A DNA stretch of 64,000 nucleotides from Sphingomonas sp. PAMC26645 (GCF_004795835.1 NZ_CP039249.1:3447001-3511000), one strand, 5' to 3'; counted from the first letter of the stretch, positions 35,100-44,849 are shown. Notes: generated from the sequence alone by a model not told the origin. A program made the numbers and translations.

Positions 35100-36212
35100 A
35101 TGACATCGGCGAGTGCGTTCAAGCGTCTTCTGGCAACCGCCCTGTTCGGCACGGCGCTCGCCGGATGCGGATCGGCGTCGCGGCCGACCCCGCCCGCCGT
35201 CTCCCCGGTGCATCAGTCCGAAGGGTTCGTGTCGATCCCGGTGCCGCCGCCCCTGCCGCGTACGCCGCGCCCCGCGCCCGCCGGTCTCGTCAACGCGATC
35301 TCCGAACTGCAGAGCGGGTTCCAGGGCAAGGCTGGCATCGCGATACGCGCGGTCGACGATGGCTGGACGGTCGAGGCCGGCGGGCGCCAGTTGCTGCCGC
35401 AGCAATCGGTCAGCAAGCTCTGGGTCGCGATGACCGTGATGGACCTGCGCGACCAGGGCAAGATCCGCCTCGACGAGCCGATCCTCGTGCGGCCGCAGGA
35501 CCTGACTCTGTTCCACCAGCCGATCGCGATGCTGGTCAAGGGCGACGGCTATCGGACGACGGTCGGCGAGCTACTGACGCGCGCGCTGACGCATAGCGAC
35601 AATACCGCGAACGACCGGTTGCTCACACGTGTCGGCGGGCCGTCTGCGGTACGGTCAATGATCGCACGCAAACAACTCGGCGCGATCCGGTTCGGGCCGG
35701 GCGAGCGGCTGTTGCAGAGCGGCACCGCGGGGCTGGTCTGGCAGCCGTCCTACGCGGTCAATGGTGGCTTCATGACGGCACGCAACCGGCTGTCGCCCGC
35801 GGTGCGCGAGGCTGCGCTGAACGCGTATGTCCGCAATCCACCCGACGGCGCCGCGCCGATCGCGATCGCCGATGCGATCGCCCGGCTGGCGAAGGGCGAC
35901 CTGTTGTCGGAGACCTCGACTAAAATCCTCATCGACACGATGGGCCGTTCGGTCACCGGCCGCGCTCGTCTGCGCGCCGCGCTCCCGGGCGGCTGGGAGA
36001 TCGCGCACAAGACTGGCACCGGCCAGGACCTCGGCCGCCGCAACGCCGGCTTCAATGACGTCGGTCTGCTCACCGCCCCCGATGGACGTCGGTATGGAAT
36101 CGCAGTGATGATCGGCGACACGATCCGGCCGATGCCCGAACGCCAGAAACTGATCCAGGCGGCCGCGGCGGCGGTGGCCAACTACGCGGGCACCACGCGC
36201 CCAAGAGGCTGA
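35100..36212 (+). CDS. class A beta-lactamase-like serine hydrolase, lipoprotein
   Basis: A 370-residue protein with a lipobox LAGC after a hydrophobic stretch (LLATALFGTALAGC), then a proline-rich linker and a serine beta-lactamase fold. SVSK (SxxK), SDN in THSDNTANDRL and KTG in AHKTGTGQD are present. I do not see the omega-loop ExxxN motif of true class A enzymes, so acylation may occur without efficient beta-lactam turnover; a penicillin-binding role is possible. ATG 35100 starts the signal peptide. It is independent of nadB, 118 bases upstream. Confidence 0.85.
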   Translation: MTSASAFKRLLATALFGTALAGCGSASRPTPPAVSPVHQSEGFVSIPVPPPLPRTPRPAPAGLVNAISELQSGFQGKAGIAIRAVDDGWTVEAGGRQLLPQQSVSKLWVAMTVMDLRDQGKIRLDEPILVRPQDLTLFHQPIAMLVKGDGYRTTVGELLTRALTHSDNTANDRLLTRVGGPSAVRSMIARKQLGAIRFGPGERLLQSGTAGLVWQPSYAVNGGFMTARNRLSPAVREAALNAYVRNPPDGAAPIAIADAIARLAKGDLLSETSTKILIDTMGRSVTGRARLRAALPGGWEIAHKTGTGQDLGRRNAGFNDVGLLTAPDGRRYGIAVMIGDTIRPMPERQKLIQAAAAAVANYAGTTRPRG

Positions 36213-36297
36213 TGTTCCCGTGCTGCAGTGCAGCATGGAGTGGCCGAGACCGGGTGCCAGTGCGCTGCTCGGACGCAGCCTCGAACACTGTCTTGGT

Positions 36298-36319
36298 GTG
36301 ACTTTATCGTAACCTTTGG
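36298..36319. other. 22-bp recurring intergenic motif, site 1
   Basis: GTGACTTTATC then one base then TAACCTTTGG, the reverse complement of the site at 58843-58864 with a single difference at the middle base. It lies between the convergent beta-lactamase-like and M20 genes. The rest of the 36213-36402 gap contains only a short TGCTGCAGTGCAGCA palindrome near 36220. Confidence 0.6.
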
Positions 36320-36402
36320 GACTGCGCGGGATGGCCAGCCGCGAGCGGCTCGCCCTAAACCGCCACGTCCAGCCGTTCCACGCAGACCGCAGCGACCGCC
36401 GG

Positions 36403-37647
36403 TCAGTCGAAACCGTTCGCCAGAAACCGCTCCGCCACCGCGCAGTGCATCGCGATCCCGTGCGCCATCACGCGCTCGTCGATCGTCATCTTCGTGTTGT
36501 GGAGCGGCGGGTTGGTACGCGGATCGCTACCCTCGGGCGCGGCACCGATGAACGCCATCGCACCGGGCAGCTTCTGGAGGACGTACGAGAAGTCCTCCGC
36601 GCCCATCATCGGCGGCATCACCTGATACGCGCCTTCGCCGCCGATCGCGGTCGCACACGCCTTCATCAGGTCGGTCGCCCGCTCGTCATTGACCGTGACC
36701 GGATAGCCCTCCTCGATCGTCGGCGCACCAACCGCGCCGTGCGCGGCGGCGATGCCCTCGACCATGCGGATAAACGCCGCGCGGACCTGTTCGCGCGTCC
36801 GCTCAGACAGCGTCCGCATCGTGCCAAGCATCTCCACAGTCGACGGGATGACGTTGTGCGCGCTGCCGGCGTTGAGCTTGGTGATCGACAGCACCGCGGG
36901 ATCGGTGACCGCCACTTGCCGCGCAACATAGGTCTGGAGCGCGGTAACGATCTCGCAGGCGATCGGCAACGGATCGAGGCAGTCGTGCGGCATCGCGGCA
37001 TGGCCACCGCGACCGGTGATCGTCGCACGAAGCGTGTCGGTCGACGCCATCAGCGTGCCCGCGCGGCTGACGACATGCCCCATCGGCATGTTCGGCGAGA
37101 TGTGGAGCGCGAAGCCCGCCTCGGGGAGCGGCGAGTCGAGCAGGCCGTCGGCGATCATGTGGCGCGCGCCGTGATGGCCCTCCTCGCCGGGCTGGAACAT
37201 GAAGACGACCGTGCCAGGCAGTTCGTCCCGCCGTGCGCACAGCGCCTTGGCCGCGCCGACGAGCATGGCGGTATGCGAATCATGCCCGCAGGCGTGCATC
37301 GCGCCGTCGATCTTGGAGGCGAACGGCAGACCGGTTTCCTCCTGCATAGGCAGCGCATCCATGTCGCCGCGGAGCAGTACCGTGCGCCCGTTGCCGCCAG
37401 CCGTACCGCCGCGCCCGCCACGCAGGATCGCGACGAAGCCAGTGGTCGAGGTCCCTTCTCGGATTTCCAACGGGAGACCGGCGAGCGCGGCCTTCACCTT
37501 GTCCGAGGTGCGTGGGCAGTGGAGGCCGACTTCGGGATCGGCGTGGATCGCGCGGCGGAGTGTGATCGCGTCGTCGAGACTGTCTTCACCTACGGCGGTC
37601 CAGTCGGTCGGGGCCCAGTCGGTGGTTGATGCAAAATCGAGGGACAT
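36403..37647 (-). CDS. M20-family amidohydrolase
   Basis: A 414-residue zinc/cobalt-dependent peptidase of the M20D group (hippurate hydrolase, N-acyl-amino acid amidohydrolase). Metal-binding segments are GDMDALPMQEETGLPF, HACGHDSHTAML, FQPGEEGHHGA and MGAEDFSYVLQ. AAGGAGT sits upstream of ATG 37647; a much longer in-frame reading would pass through repeat DNA. It is alone on the minus strand, separated from the HerA-like gene by a family B repeat. Substrate not determinable. Confidence 0.92.
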   Translation of the reverse strand: MSLDFASTTDWAPTDWTAVGEDSLDDAITLRRAIHADPEVGLHCPRTSDKVKAALAGLPLEIREGTSTTGFVAILRGGRGGTAGGNGRTVLLRGDMDALPMQEETGLPFASKIDGAMHACGHDSHTAMLVGAAKALCARRDELPGTVVFMFQPGEEGHHGARHMIADGLLDSPLPEAGFALHISPNMPMGHVVSRAGTLMASTDTLRATITGRGGHAAMPHDCLDPLPIACEIVTALQTYVARQVAVTDPAVLSITKLNAGSAHNVIPSTVEMLGTMRTLSERTREQVRAAFIRMVEGIAAAHGAVGAPTIEEGYPVTVNDERATDLMKACATAIGGEGAYQVMPPMMGAEDFSYVLQKLPGAMAFIGAAPEGSDPRTNPPLHNTKMTIDERVMAHGIAMHCAVAERFLANGFD

Positions 37648-37671
37648 GTCTGACTCCTTGAAAACTGGCTT

Positions 37672-37776
37672 CCACCCCGGCGAAGGCCGGGGCCCAATTG
37701 GAAAGGTCGATGTAACGAAGCGCCGTCCGACGTTACCTCCGTTCCCCAATTGGGCCCCGGCCTCCGCCGGGGTGGT
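37672..37776. repeat. REPIN-like inverted element, family B copy 3
   Basis: CCACCCCGGCGAAGGCCGGG faces CCCGGCCTCCGCCGGGGTGG across about 45 bases; the inner CCCAATTGG and CCAATTGGG are also complementary. Almost the same as 22538-22641. It sits between the HerA-like ATPase end and the amidohydrolase start. Confidence 0.88.
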
Positions 37777-37820
37777 GTGTTTGTTTGGGGGGCGGCTCGG
37801 CCCCTGATCATGAAGGCAGT

Positions 37821-39464
37821 CTACCCCCGGAACAGCCCACCTAAAACCCCGCGCAGCACGGTGCCGACCAAACCGCCGCTCGACGACGACCGGCGCGACC
37901 TCGTCCCAAAGACCTGCTTGCCGATCTCGTTCGCAACCTGACGGCCGATCGACGAACTCGCAGCTCTCGTCGCGGAGGTTGCCATCTTGGTCCAAGGCGA
38001 ATTCGCCGCCTCCCGGTCGGCTTCGCGCTGCTGGCGATCCGCCTCGCGCTGGTCCGCAATGCGAGCGCGTTCCGCTTCTTTCGCGGCCTTGGCATCGAGC
38101 TTCGCCTGCGCCGCCGCAGCCTTCTCCGCCACGGTCGTCGCCTTGGCCACCGCCGCAGCAGCGCTCGCCTCCTGCGTCTTCGCAGCCAGCAGTTCCTCCG
38201 CCGACTCCCGATCGACCAGCGTGTCGTACTTCGCCCCCACCGCATCGGTCTCGATCATCACCCTCCGCTCCGCCGGCGTGATCGGGCCGACGCGTGACGC
38301 AGGCGGCTTGATCAGCGTGCGCTCGACCGGTGTCGGTGCACCATCCGCCTGGAGCAGCGAGACCAGCGCCTCCCCCACCTTCAGCTCGGTGATGATCGTC
38401 GAGACATCGACGCCGGGGTTCGCCCGGAACGTCTCCGCCGCCGACCGTACCGCCGCCTGATCGCGCGGCGTGAACGCACGCAACGCATGCTGCACCCGGT
38501 TGCCGAGCTGACCCGCAACCGTGTCGGGAACGTCGATCGGGTTCTGCGTGATGAAATAGACGCCGACCCCCTTCGAGCGGATCAGCCGAACGACCTGTTC
38601 GATCTTCTCCAGCAGCGCCTTCGGCGCCTCGTCGAACAGCAGATGCGCCTCGTCGAAGAAGAAGCACAGCACCGGCTTGTCGGGATCACCGACCTCGGGG
38701 AGATGCTCGAACAGCTCGCTCATCAGCCACAGCAGGAACGTCGCATACAGCTTCGGCGACGCCATCAGCTTGTCGGCGGCGAGGATGTTGACGATCCCCC
38801 GCCCCTTGTCGTCGACGCCGATGAAGTCGTTCATCTCCAGCGCGGGTTCGCCGAAGAAATTCTCCGCGCCCTGCGTCCGCAACTGGAGCAACGAGCGCTG
38901 GATCGCGCCGATCGACTGCTTAGAAACGTTGCCGTACGTCACCGTCAGTTCGTCCGCGCGGCCGGCACATTCTGTGAGCATCGCCTGGAGATCGTCGAGG
39001 TCGATCAGCAGCAATCCCTCCTTGTCGGCGACGTGGAAGGCGATCGTCAGCACGCCCTCCTGCACCTCGTTGAGGTCCATCAGCCGCGCCAGCAACAACG
39101 GCCCCATCTCGCTGATCGTGGTGCGGATCGGATGGCCCTGCTCGCCGAACAGGTCCCAGAACTGCACCGGATTGTCGGCATAGGCCCAGCTATCGTCACC
39201 GATCGCCTTGGCCCGCTCGGCAAAGCTCGCGTGCGTCTTCGCGGTCGGCGAACCGGCCATGGCGAGACCCGAAAGGTCTCCCTTCACGTCGGCGACGAAG
39301 CACGGCACGCCGTTCGCGGAGAAGCCCTCGATGATGCCCTGCAACGTCACTGTCTTGCCGGTACCGGTCGCGCCCGCGATCAGGCCGTGACGGTTCGCGC
39401 GCTTCAGTTCGAGCGTCTGCGGCTTGCCGTCCACGCTCGTGCCGATGAAGATGCCGTCGGTCAT
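37821..39464 (-). CDS. HerA-like ATPase (DUF853/YjgR family)
   Basis: A 547-residue P-loop ATPase of the HerA/FtsK superfamily. GATGTGKT is at residues 31-38 and the acidic FFFDEAHLLFDEAP segment is Walker B; FITQNPIDVPDTVAGQLGNR follows with the arginine-finger region (quoted as FITQNPIDVPDTVAGQL). Residues about 425-500 are a charged, alanine-rich probable coiled coil, followed by a glycine-serine tail. The E. coli relative YjgR has no settled function. Ends in GGLFRG. Confidence 0.92.
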   Translation of the reverse strand: MTDGIFIGTSVDGKPQTLELKRANRHGLIAGATGTGKTVTLQGIIEGFSANGVPCFVADVKGDLSGLAMAGSPTAKTHASFAERAKAIGDDSWAYADNPVQFWDLFGEQGHPIRTTISEMGPLLLARLMDLNEVQEGVLTIAFHVADKEGLLLIDLDDLQAMLTECAGRADELTVTYGNVSKQSIGAIQRSLLQLRTQGAENFFGEPALEMNDFIGVDDKGRGIVNILAADKLMASPKLYATFLLWLMSELFEHLPEVGDPDKPVLCFFFDEAHLLFDEAPKALLEKIEQVVRLIRSKGVGVYFITQNPIDVPDTVAGQLGNRVQHALRAFTPRDQAAVRSAAETFRANPGVDVSTIITELKVGEALVSLLQADGAPTPVERTLIKPPASRVGPITPAERRVMIETDAVGAKYDTLVDRESAEELLAAKTQEASAAAAVAKATTVAEKAAAAQAKLDAKAAKEAERARIADQREADRQQREADREAANSPWTKMATSATRAASSSIGRQVANEIGKQVFGTRSRRSSSSGGLVGTVLRGVLGGLFRG

Positions 39465-39513
39465 GGGTCTCGTCCTCTGTATCCGGCGCCGACCCTAACC
39501 TCGCGCGCCGCAA

Positions 39514-39552
39514 AGAAAAAGGACCGCCGCTCAGGCGAGCGACGGTCCTTTT
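39514..39552 (-). terminator. intrinsic terminator after the HtrA-type protease gene
   Basis: GGACCGCCGCT (39521-39531) and AGCGACGGTCC (39538-39548) form a hairpin, and the minus strand then reads TTTTTCT. It lies 23 bases after the protease stop on the minus strand. Confidence 0.8.
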
Positions 39553-39575
39553 GGATCAGTCGTGTCGGTCGTGGA

Positions 39576-41132
39576 TTACTTGATCTTGACCGGCAGGAAC
39601 GTTGCCGGGCTGCGGCCGCGCTTGACCTGCAACAGGACCTGCGGGCGACCGGCCGCCTTGGCGACGTTGACCGCGTTCTGGACGTCAGCCGCAGTGCGGA
39701 CGGGCGTGCCGTTGACCGAGATGATGACGTCGCCGCGCTTGAGCTTGCCATACGCATCGCTGGTCTGCGCGACCACGGCGATAACGACGCCCTGCGTGCT
39801 GGCTTCGACGCCGACCGCCTGCGCGATCGCCGGGGTCAGCGGCTGCACGCCGATGCCGAGCGCCGCGCCCGCGGTCGGTGCAGCGGGAGTAGCCGAATCG
39901 TCGCCGTCATCGCCGTCGTCGCTGCCGAAGCCTTGGGCATCACCGCCGACCACCGCCGCCAGCTTGTCCGCGCTCGGGCGTGGCACGACGACCACATTTG
40001 CGACCACCGGCTTGCCGTTGCGCAGGATGTCGAGGCGAGCCGTCGCACCTGGCTTCACGTTCGAAACGAGATAGGACAACGACTGGTCGACCGTCACGGC
40101 CTGACCGTTCACCTTGGTCACCACGTCGCCCGCACGCACGCCGGCCTTTGCAGCCGGGCCGCCCGCGGTGACGTCGTTGATCAACTCGCCCTGGTTCTTG
40201 GCGATGCCGAGCGCCGCGGCGGTATCCTCGTTGATCGTGCCGCCCGGCTGGAGCTGGACGCCGATATAGCCGCGCTCGATCGTACCGCCCTTCATGAAGG
40301 TCGCGATGATCGGCTTGGCGACGGCCGCAGGGATTGCGAAGCCGATGCCGATATTGCCGCCCGACTGGCTGAAGATCTGCGAATTCACGCCGATCACGTT
40401 GCCGTTGAGATCGAACATCGGGCCACCCGAGTTGCCCTGGTTGATCGAGGCGTCGGTCTGGATGAAGCGGTCGTACGCGCCGCCCTGTCCGGTGACGCGG
40501 TTGATCGCCGAGACGATGCCCGCCGTGACGGTACCGCCGAGCCCGAACGGCTCGCCGATCGCGACGACCCAGTCGCCGACGCGCGCGCCGTTCGAATCGC
40601 CGAACTTCACGAACGGCAGGTTCGCCGCGTCGATCTTCAGCAGCGCGAGATCGGATTCCTGATCCTTGCCGATGACCTTGGCGACATATTCCTTCTTGTC
40701 GCTGAGCGTCACGGTGATCGAATCGACCGTCGCACCTTGTGCACCAGGCGAGATCACGTGGTTGTTGGTGACGACATAGCCGTCCGGCGAGATCAGGAAG
40801 CCCGAACCGAGCGAGGCGCCTTCACGCTTCACCGGCGCGCCGCCCTGGCCGCCGCCGCCCATGCCGCCGAACAGGTCGCCGAACGGCGTGCCCGCGAACG
40901 GATTGGCCTGCTGCTTCTGGACGATCGTCTGCTTGGTCGAGATGTTCACGACCGCAGGCTGAAGCCGTGCGACCATGTCGGCGAAGCTCATCGGCGCGCC
41001 GGGTTTCGGCGAGACGGCCTGGATCGCACCGGGTTCGTTCTGCGCGACCTGCGCGCCGCTCGGCTGAAGCGCGAGCGTCGCGGTCGCGCCGCCGAGGAGA
41101 AGAGCACTGGTAATGGCGTAGGCGTAACGCAC
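39576..41132 (-). CDS. degP: Do/HtrA-family periplasmic serine endopeptidase
   Basis: A 518-residue periplasmic protease/chaperone with an N-terminal signal segment (ITSALLLGGATATLA), a trypsin-like domain carrying the catalytic histidine (NNHVIS), aspartate (ESDLALLKID) and serine (NQGNSGGPMFD), then two PDZ domains (about 300-385 and 430-510). The start is GTG at 41132 with GAGAGGA about ten bases upstream. It is downstream of hflK/hflC on the same strand, an arrangement found in other alphaproteobacteria for membrane protein quality control. It could equally be named mucD or degQ. Confidence 0.93.
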   Translation of the reverse strand: MRYAYAITSALLLGGATATLALQPSGAQVAQNEPGAIQAVSPKPGAPMSFADMVARLQPAVVNISTKQTIVQKQQANPFAGTPFGDLFGGMGGGGQGGAPVKREGASLGSGFLISPDGYVVTNNHVISPGAQGATVDSITVTLSDKKEYVAKVIGKDQESDLALLKIDAANLPFVKFGDSNGARVGDWVVAIGEPFGLGGTVTAGIVSAINRVTGQGGAYDRFIQTDASINQGNSGGPMFDLNGNVIGVNSQIFSQSGGNIGIGFAIPAAVAKPIIATFMKGGTIERGYIGVQLQPGGTINEDTAAALGIAKNQGELINDVTAGGPAAKAGVRAGDVVTKVNGQAVTVDQSLSYLVSNVKPGATARLDILRNGKPVVANVVVVPRPSADKLAAVVGGDAQGFGSDDGDDGDDSATPAAPTAGAALGIGVQPLTPAIAQAVGVEASTQGVVIAVVAQTSDAYGKLKRGDVIISVNGTPVRTAADVQNAVNVAKAAGRPQVLLQVKRGRSPATFLPVKIK

Positions 41133-41246
41133 TAGATGTTGTCCTCTCGTTTCATCAATCGAAACAGGTACCCCGTAGGGACGCCGTCCTGAATGATGCT
41201 TGAATATGGTCTTGAATATGGCTCGGCGTTCAAAGGTTCCGCAGGC

Positions 41247-42113
41247 TCAACGCCCGCGGCCCTCGAATTCCCTCAGGTAACTGTTGTTCGGCGACAGAAT
41301 GATCGAGGTCGATCCTTCCGGAGCCGGGCCACCGTCGGCACCGAACGTGTGCCGGTACGACTGCATCGCACGGTAGAAGTCGTAGAAATCGGCGTCCTTG
41401 CCGAAGCTCTCGGCATAGATCTTCGCCGAATCCGCATCCGCCTGCGCACGGACGATCTGCGCCTGCTTCTGACCTTCGGCACGGATAGTGATCGCCTCCT
41501 GCTGACGCGCGCTCGACATGCGCTTGAGCGCGCTTTCGAGCGGCAGCCCGACGGGCAGGTTCGCCTGCTTGATACGGACATCGACGATCTCGACGCCGTA
41601 CTGGCTGGCGACGCGCTGGAGACCCTTCTGGATGTTGTCCATCAGTTCGGACCGCTCAGGGCTTAGCAATTCGACGAAGCGCCGCTTGCCGAGTTCGTTA
41701 CGCAACGCCGAACCAAGAATTGGACGAAGCTGATCGGGAATCCGGTCCTCGCTGCCGACCGCGTTACGCATCTTGCGCGGATCGACGATCCGGTAGCGCG
41801 CATAGGCATCGACTTCGAGCCGAAGCTGGTCGGTCGACAGCACCAGCGTGTTGTCCAGCTCCAGATCCTGCACACGCTTGTCGATCCAGACGATCCGATC
41901 GACGAACGGAATGCGCGCGATCAGGCCCGCGCCGGTCTGGCCGAACTGGGTGTTCGGCTGCCATGCGTTGACGGTGCGGATCGGCTGGCCGAAGCGCAGG
42001 ATCACCGCCTGCTTGGTCTCGGGGACGATCGCAAAGGTCGATGCGGCGAGGATCACCAGCAACAGCGCGATGATCCCGGCAACGATCGGGTTACGGAAAC
42101 TCACGGCGTTCAC
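41247..42113 (-). CDS. hflC: HflC membrane protease modulator
   Basis: A 288-residue SPFH-domain protein with one N-terminal membrane anchor (GIIALLLVILAASTFAIV), forming with HflK a periplasm-facing cage around FtsH. TKQAVILRFGQP and KRMSSARQQEAITIRAEGQK are characteristic (the latter the start of the long helix). It overlaps hflK by four bases. Confidence 0.95.
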   Translation of the reverse strand: MNAVSFRNPIVAGIIALLLVILAASTFAIVPETKQAVILRFGQPIRTVNAWQPNTQFGQTGAGLIARIPFVDRIVWIDKRVQDLELDNTLVLSTDQLRLEVDAYARYRIVDPRKMRNAVGSEDRIPDQLRPILGSALRNELGKRRFVELLSPERSELMDNIQKGLQRVASQYGVEIVDVRIKQANLPVGLPLESALKRMSSARQQEAITIRAEGQKQAQIVRAQADADSAKIYAESFGKDADFYDFYRAMQSYRHTFGADGGPAPEGSTSIILSPNNSYLREFEGRGR

Positions 42114-43243
42114 TGGGCAGCTCCAGGCTGGGGGGCAGCCGCCGCCGCGGCCGGCGCTGGCGTCGACTGAACAGCCTCGGGGTTCGGCAAACGCTTGGCG
42201 TTCGACAGCGGCAGATAAGGCACCACCCCGCCCGGTGTCTCGACGATCGTCTTGTCGCTCTTGGCGAGCACCGCTTCCATCGTCTCGTAATACATCCGTC
42301 GACGCGTCACTTCGGGGGCGAGCTTGTACTGCTCATAGACCTTGTCGAACGACGCGGCCTCACCTTGCGCGCGCGCCACGACCTGCTGCGCGTACGAGCG
42401 CGACTGGTTGAGGTTGGCGATCGCTTCCTGCTGTGCGGCGGTGACGGCGTTGAAGTCCTCGACGATCCGCGCGGGCGCCGCGGCCTGCTTGATCGCAACG
42501 CCCTGGATGCGGACGCCCGACTTGTAGTCGTTGAGGATCTGCTGCGTGAGTTCGGCGACGCGCTGCTCGATGACGGTACGGCCAGTGCCGATCGCCTGGT
42601 CGAGCGTCGTGGTGGCGACCACCGCGCGCATCGCGCTCTCGGCGGCGGCGCGGACGGTGTCGTTGGGCTCAGCAAGCTGGAACACGTAATCGCGGGGATC
42701 CGAAATGTCCCAACGGACCGAATACGCCAGATCAATGATGTTCTGGTCGCCGGTCAGCGTCAGGTTCTCGCCATCGCCGACGGGGAAGTTGTCGGTACGG
42801 ATCTTCTGCACGTCGACCACCGTCACGTCGGCGATCGGCGCGGGCATCGTCAGGCGAACGCCCGGATCGAGCGTGCCGGCGTATTTGCCGAAATAGGTGA
42901 CGACACCGCGCTGCTGCGGGCCGATCTGGTGGACCGAGGTGAACAGGATCCAGACGACCGCGATGATCGCGACGCCGATCGCCCAAAGTGCGCGGGCATT
43001 GGCGCCCGAGGGCAGGCCGCCGAAGCCGCCAGTGCCGCCACCACCGCCGCCCGAGCCGCGCGCTTTACGCAGGAACTCGTCGAGCGCGGTCGGCTTGGCG
43101 GCAGGCTTGCGGCCACCTGGAGGTTGCGCCCAGGGATTGCGCGGGCCGCTGTTACCGTCGTCGCCCGAGCCGCCCCAGGGGCCTTTCGGTGTTTCGGTGG
43201 CGAGGATATCGGGGCGCCGGAACCAGCGCGAGAAGATCGTCAT
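42110..43243 (-). CDS. hflK: HflK membrane protease modulator
   Basis: A 377-residue SPFH-domain partner of HflC. A proline- and glycine-rich N-terminus with GNSGPRNPWAQPPGG and RGSGGGGGGTGGFGG precedes the membrane anchor (WAIGVAIIAVVWILF) and the SPFH domain. ATG 43243 begins MTIFSRWFRRPD and has AAGG upstream; an in-frame ATG at 43285 lacks one. It is divergent from the Mrp-type ATPase gene, 70 bases away. Confidence 0.94.
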   Translation of the reverse strand: MTIFSRWFRRPDILATETPKGPWGGSGDDGNSGPRNPWAQPPGGRKPAAKPTALDEFLRKARGSGGGGGGTGGFGGLPSGANARALWAIGVAIIAVVWILFTSVHQIGPQQRGVVTYFGKYAGTLDPGVRLTMPAPIADVTVVDVQKIRTDNFPVGDGENLTLTGDQNIIDLAYSVRWDISDPRDYVFQLAEPNDTVRAAAESAMRAVVATTTLDQAIGTGRTVIEQRVAELTQQILNDYKSGVRIQGVAIKQAAAPARIVEDFNAVTAAQQEAIANLNQSRSYAQQVVARAQGEAASFDKVYEQYKLAPEVTRRRMYYETMEAVLAKSDKTIVETPGGVVPYLPLSNAKRLPNPEAVQSTPAPAAAAAAPQPGAAQ

Positions 43244-43313
43244 ACCAACCTTTATAGGTGTGCGCTGGCGGAAAAACAGTGCCAAGCGGCCTTAGCGGTC
43301 CTATCTGGCGCGG

Positions 43314-44264
43314 ATGATCGACATCGAAGGCGTAAAGGCGGCGGTTGCTGCGGTAGCGGGCAAGCGGGCGACCGTCCGGCTAGAGGGAACCCGAGCGGGC
43401 ATCATCATCGACGCGACCGGGCTCGACCCGCAAGCGCGTGACGCGCTGGAAGCGACCGTGCGGATGGCCGCGACCCAGCCCGGCATCTCCGAAGTACGGA
43501 TTGCCGTAACAGCCGAACGCTCAACGCGGAGGCTCATCGCGGTCGCTAGCGGCAAGGGTGGCGTCGGCAAATCGACGCTCGCCGCCAATCTCGCCATCGC
43601 GATGTCGCGCGCGGGGCGCCGCGTCGGGCTGGTCGACGCCGATATCTACGGCCCGTCGCAGCCACGCCTGATGAACGTCGAGGGCACCCGGCCAACTGCA
43701 AAGGACAAGGTCCTCGACCCCGTCCCCACCCCGTACGGTGTGCCGCTATTGTCGATGGGCCAGCTTGTAGAGCCCGGCAAGGCTATCGCCTGGCGCGGGC
43801 CGATGGCGGCGGGGGCGCTTGGCCAGCTGGTCGAGGCGGACTGGGGCGTGACCGACACGCTAGTGCTCGATCTCCCCCCCGGCACCGGCGACGTCCAGCT
43901 GACGATGGTCCAGAAATACCGCCCCGCGGGCGCGGTGATCGTCTCGACCCCACAGGATCTCGCGTTGATCGACGCGCGCCGTGCGATCGACCTGTTTGAG
44001 AAGGCCAGCATCCCGATCATCGGGCTGGTCGAGAACATGGCCGGCTATATCTGCCCGCATTGCGGCGAGGCGTCGGACCCGTTTGGCAATGGTGGCGCAG
44101 AGGCAGCGGCGCGCGAACTCGGCATCCCGTTCCTCGGCCGCGTCCCGCTGACGATCTCGATCCGCACCGCGTCCGATGCCGGCACGCCGCCCGCCTCGAA
44201 CCCGGACGATATGATTTTCATGCCGATCGCGGCTCAGGTCGTCGCATGGCTCGGAAAACTGTGA
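43314..44264 (+). CDS. apbC: Mrp/NBP35-type Fe-S carrier ATPase
   Basis: A 316-residue P-loop ATPase that holds and transfers a [4Fe-4S] cluster. A short DUF59-like N-terminus (about 1-70) precedes the deviant Walker A SGKGGVGKST; VDADIYGPSQPRL and the cluster-ligating CPHC of YICPHCGEASDPF follow. The DUF59 segment is shared with SufT, so it may take part in the same cluster-delivery network as the suf genes. Also called mrp. Confidence 0.93.
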   Translation: MIDIEGVKAAVAAVAGKRATVRLEGTRAGIIIDATGLDPQARDALEATVRMAATQPGISEVRIAVTAERSTRRLIAVASGKGGVGKSTLAANLAIAMSRAGRRVGLVDADIYGPSQPRLMNVEGTRPTAKDKVLDPVPTPYGVPLLSMGQLVEPGKAIAWRGPMAAGALGQLVEADWGVTDTLVLDLPPGTGDVQLTMVQKYRPAGAVIVSTPQDLALIDARRAIDLFEKASIPIIGLVENMAGYICPHCGEASDPFGNGGAEAAARELGIPFLGRVPLTISIRTASDAGTPPASNPDDMIFMPIAAQVVAWLGKL

Positions 44265-44362
44265 AACCCGCAGGCCTGATCCACGTTGTGTTATTACCGG
44301 TCGTACCCGACGCGTAGAGTCGCGGTACGAGCGGACCAGGTTTCTTCTTGCAGGAGGCATCG

Positions 44363-44794
44363 ATGCCGTTGACCGCCGATGCCGACATCAAGTCTTTGCT
44401 CGAAAACGCCCGCACGATCGCGATGATCGGCGCCTCGGACCGCCCAGATCGCCCGTCGTACGGCGTGATGGCCAAACTGCAGGCGCATGGCTACCGCGTG
44501 ATCCCGGTCAATCCGCAGGTCACCGGCGAGCATGTCCATGGGGAGTTCGTTTTCCGAGACCTGTCGCAACTCGGCGACCCGATCGACATCGTCGACATCT
44601 TCCGCAACTCGGCCGCAGCCGGCGAAGCGGTCGATCAGGCGATTGCAGCAGGTGCGAAGGCCGTCTGGATGCAGGTCGGCGTGGTCAACGAAGAGGCCGC
44701 GGCACGCGCCGAAGCCGCCGGCCTCCAAGTCGTGATGGACCGCTGCCCGGCGATCGACATTCCCCGGCTCGGGGTCGCCAAGATCGAGCAATGA
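44363..44794 (+). CDS. CoA-binding protein (YccU family)
   Basis: A 143-residue Rossmann-fold CoA_binding_2 protein related to the N-terminal domain of acyl-CoA synthetases. IAMIGASDRPDRPSYGVM and VIPVNPQVTGEHVHGEFVF hold the nucleotide-binding loops, and DIVDIFRNS and KAVWMQVGVVNEEAA follow. AGGAGG lies five bases before ATG 44363. Its biochemical role in bacteria is not established. Confidence 0.9.
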   Translation: MPLTADADIKSLLENARTIAMIGASDRPDRPSYGVMAKLQAHGYRVIPVNPQVTGEHVHGEFVFRDLSQLGDPIDIVDIFRNSAAAGEAVDQAIAAGAKAVWMQVGVVNEEAAARAEAAGLQVVMDRCPAIDIPRLGVAKIEQ

Positions 44795-44849
44795 CGATTG
44801 CCCTCCCCGGCGATCGCGGCCAGTCTGCGTGTCTGTCCGGGACGCGCCG

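Noticed and set aside
38487..41135. An 882-codon plus-strand frame over the HerA-like ATPase and HtrA genes
   Set aside because: It runs across two real genes and their terminator without a ribosome-binding site or recognisable domain.
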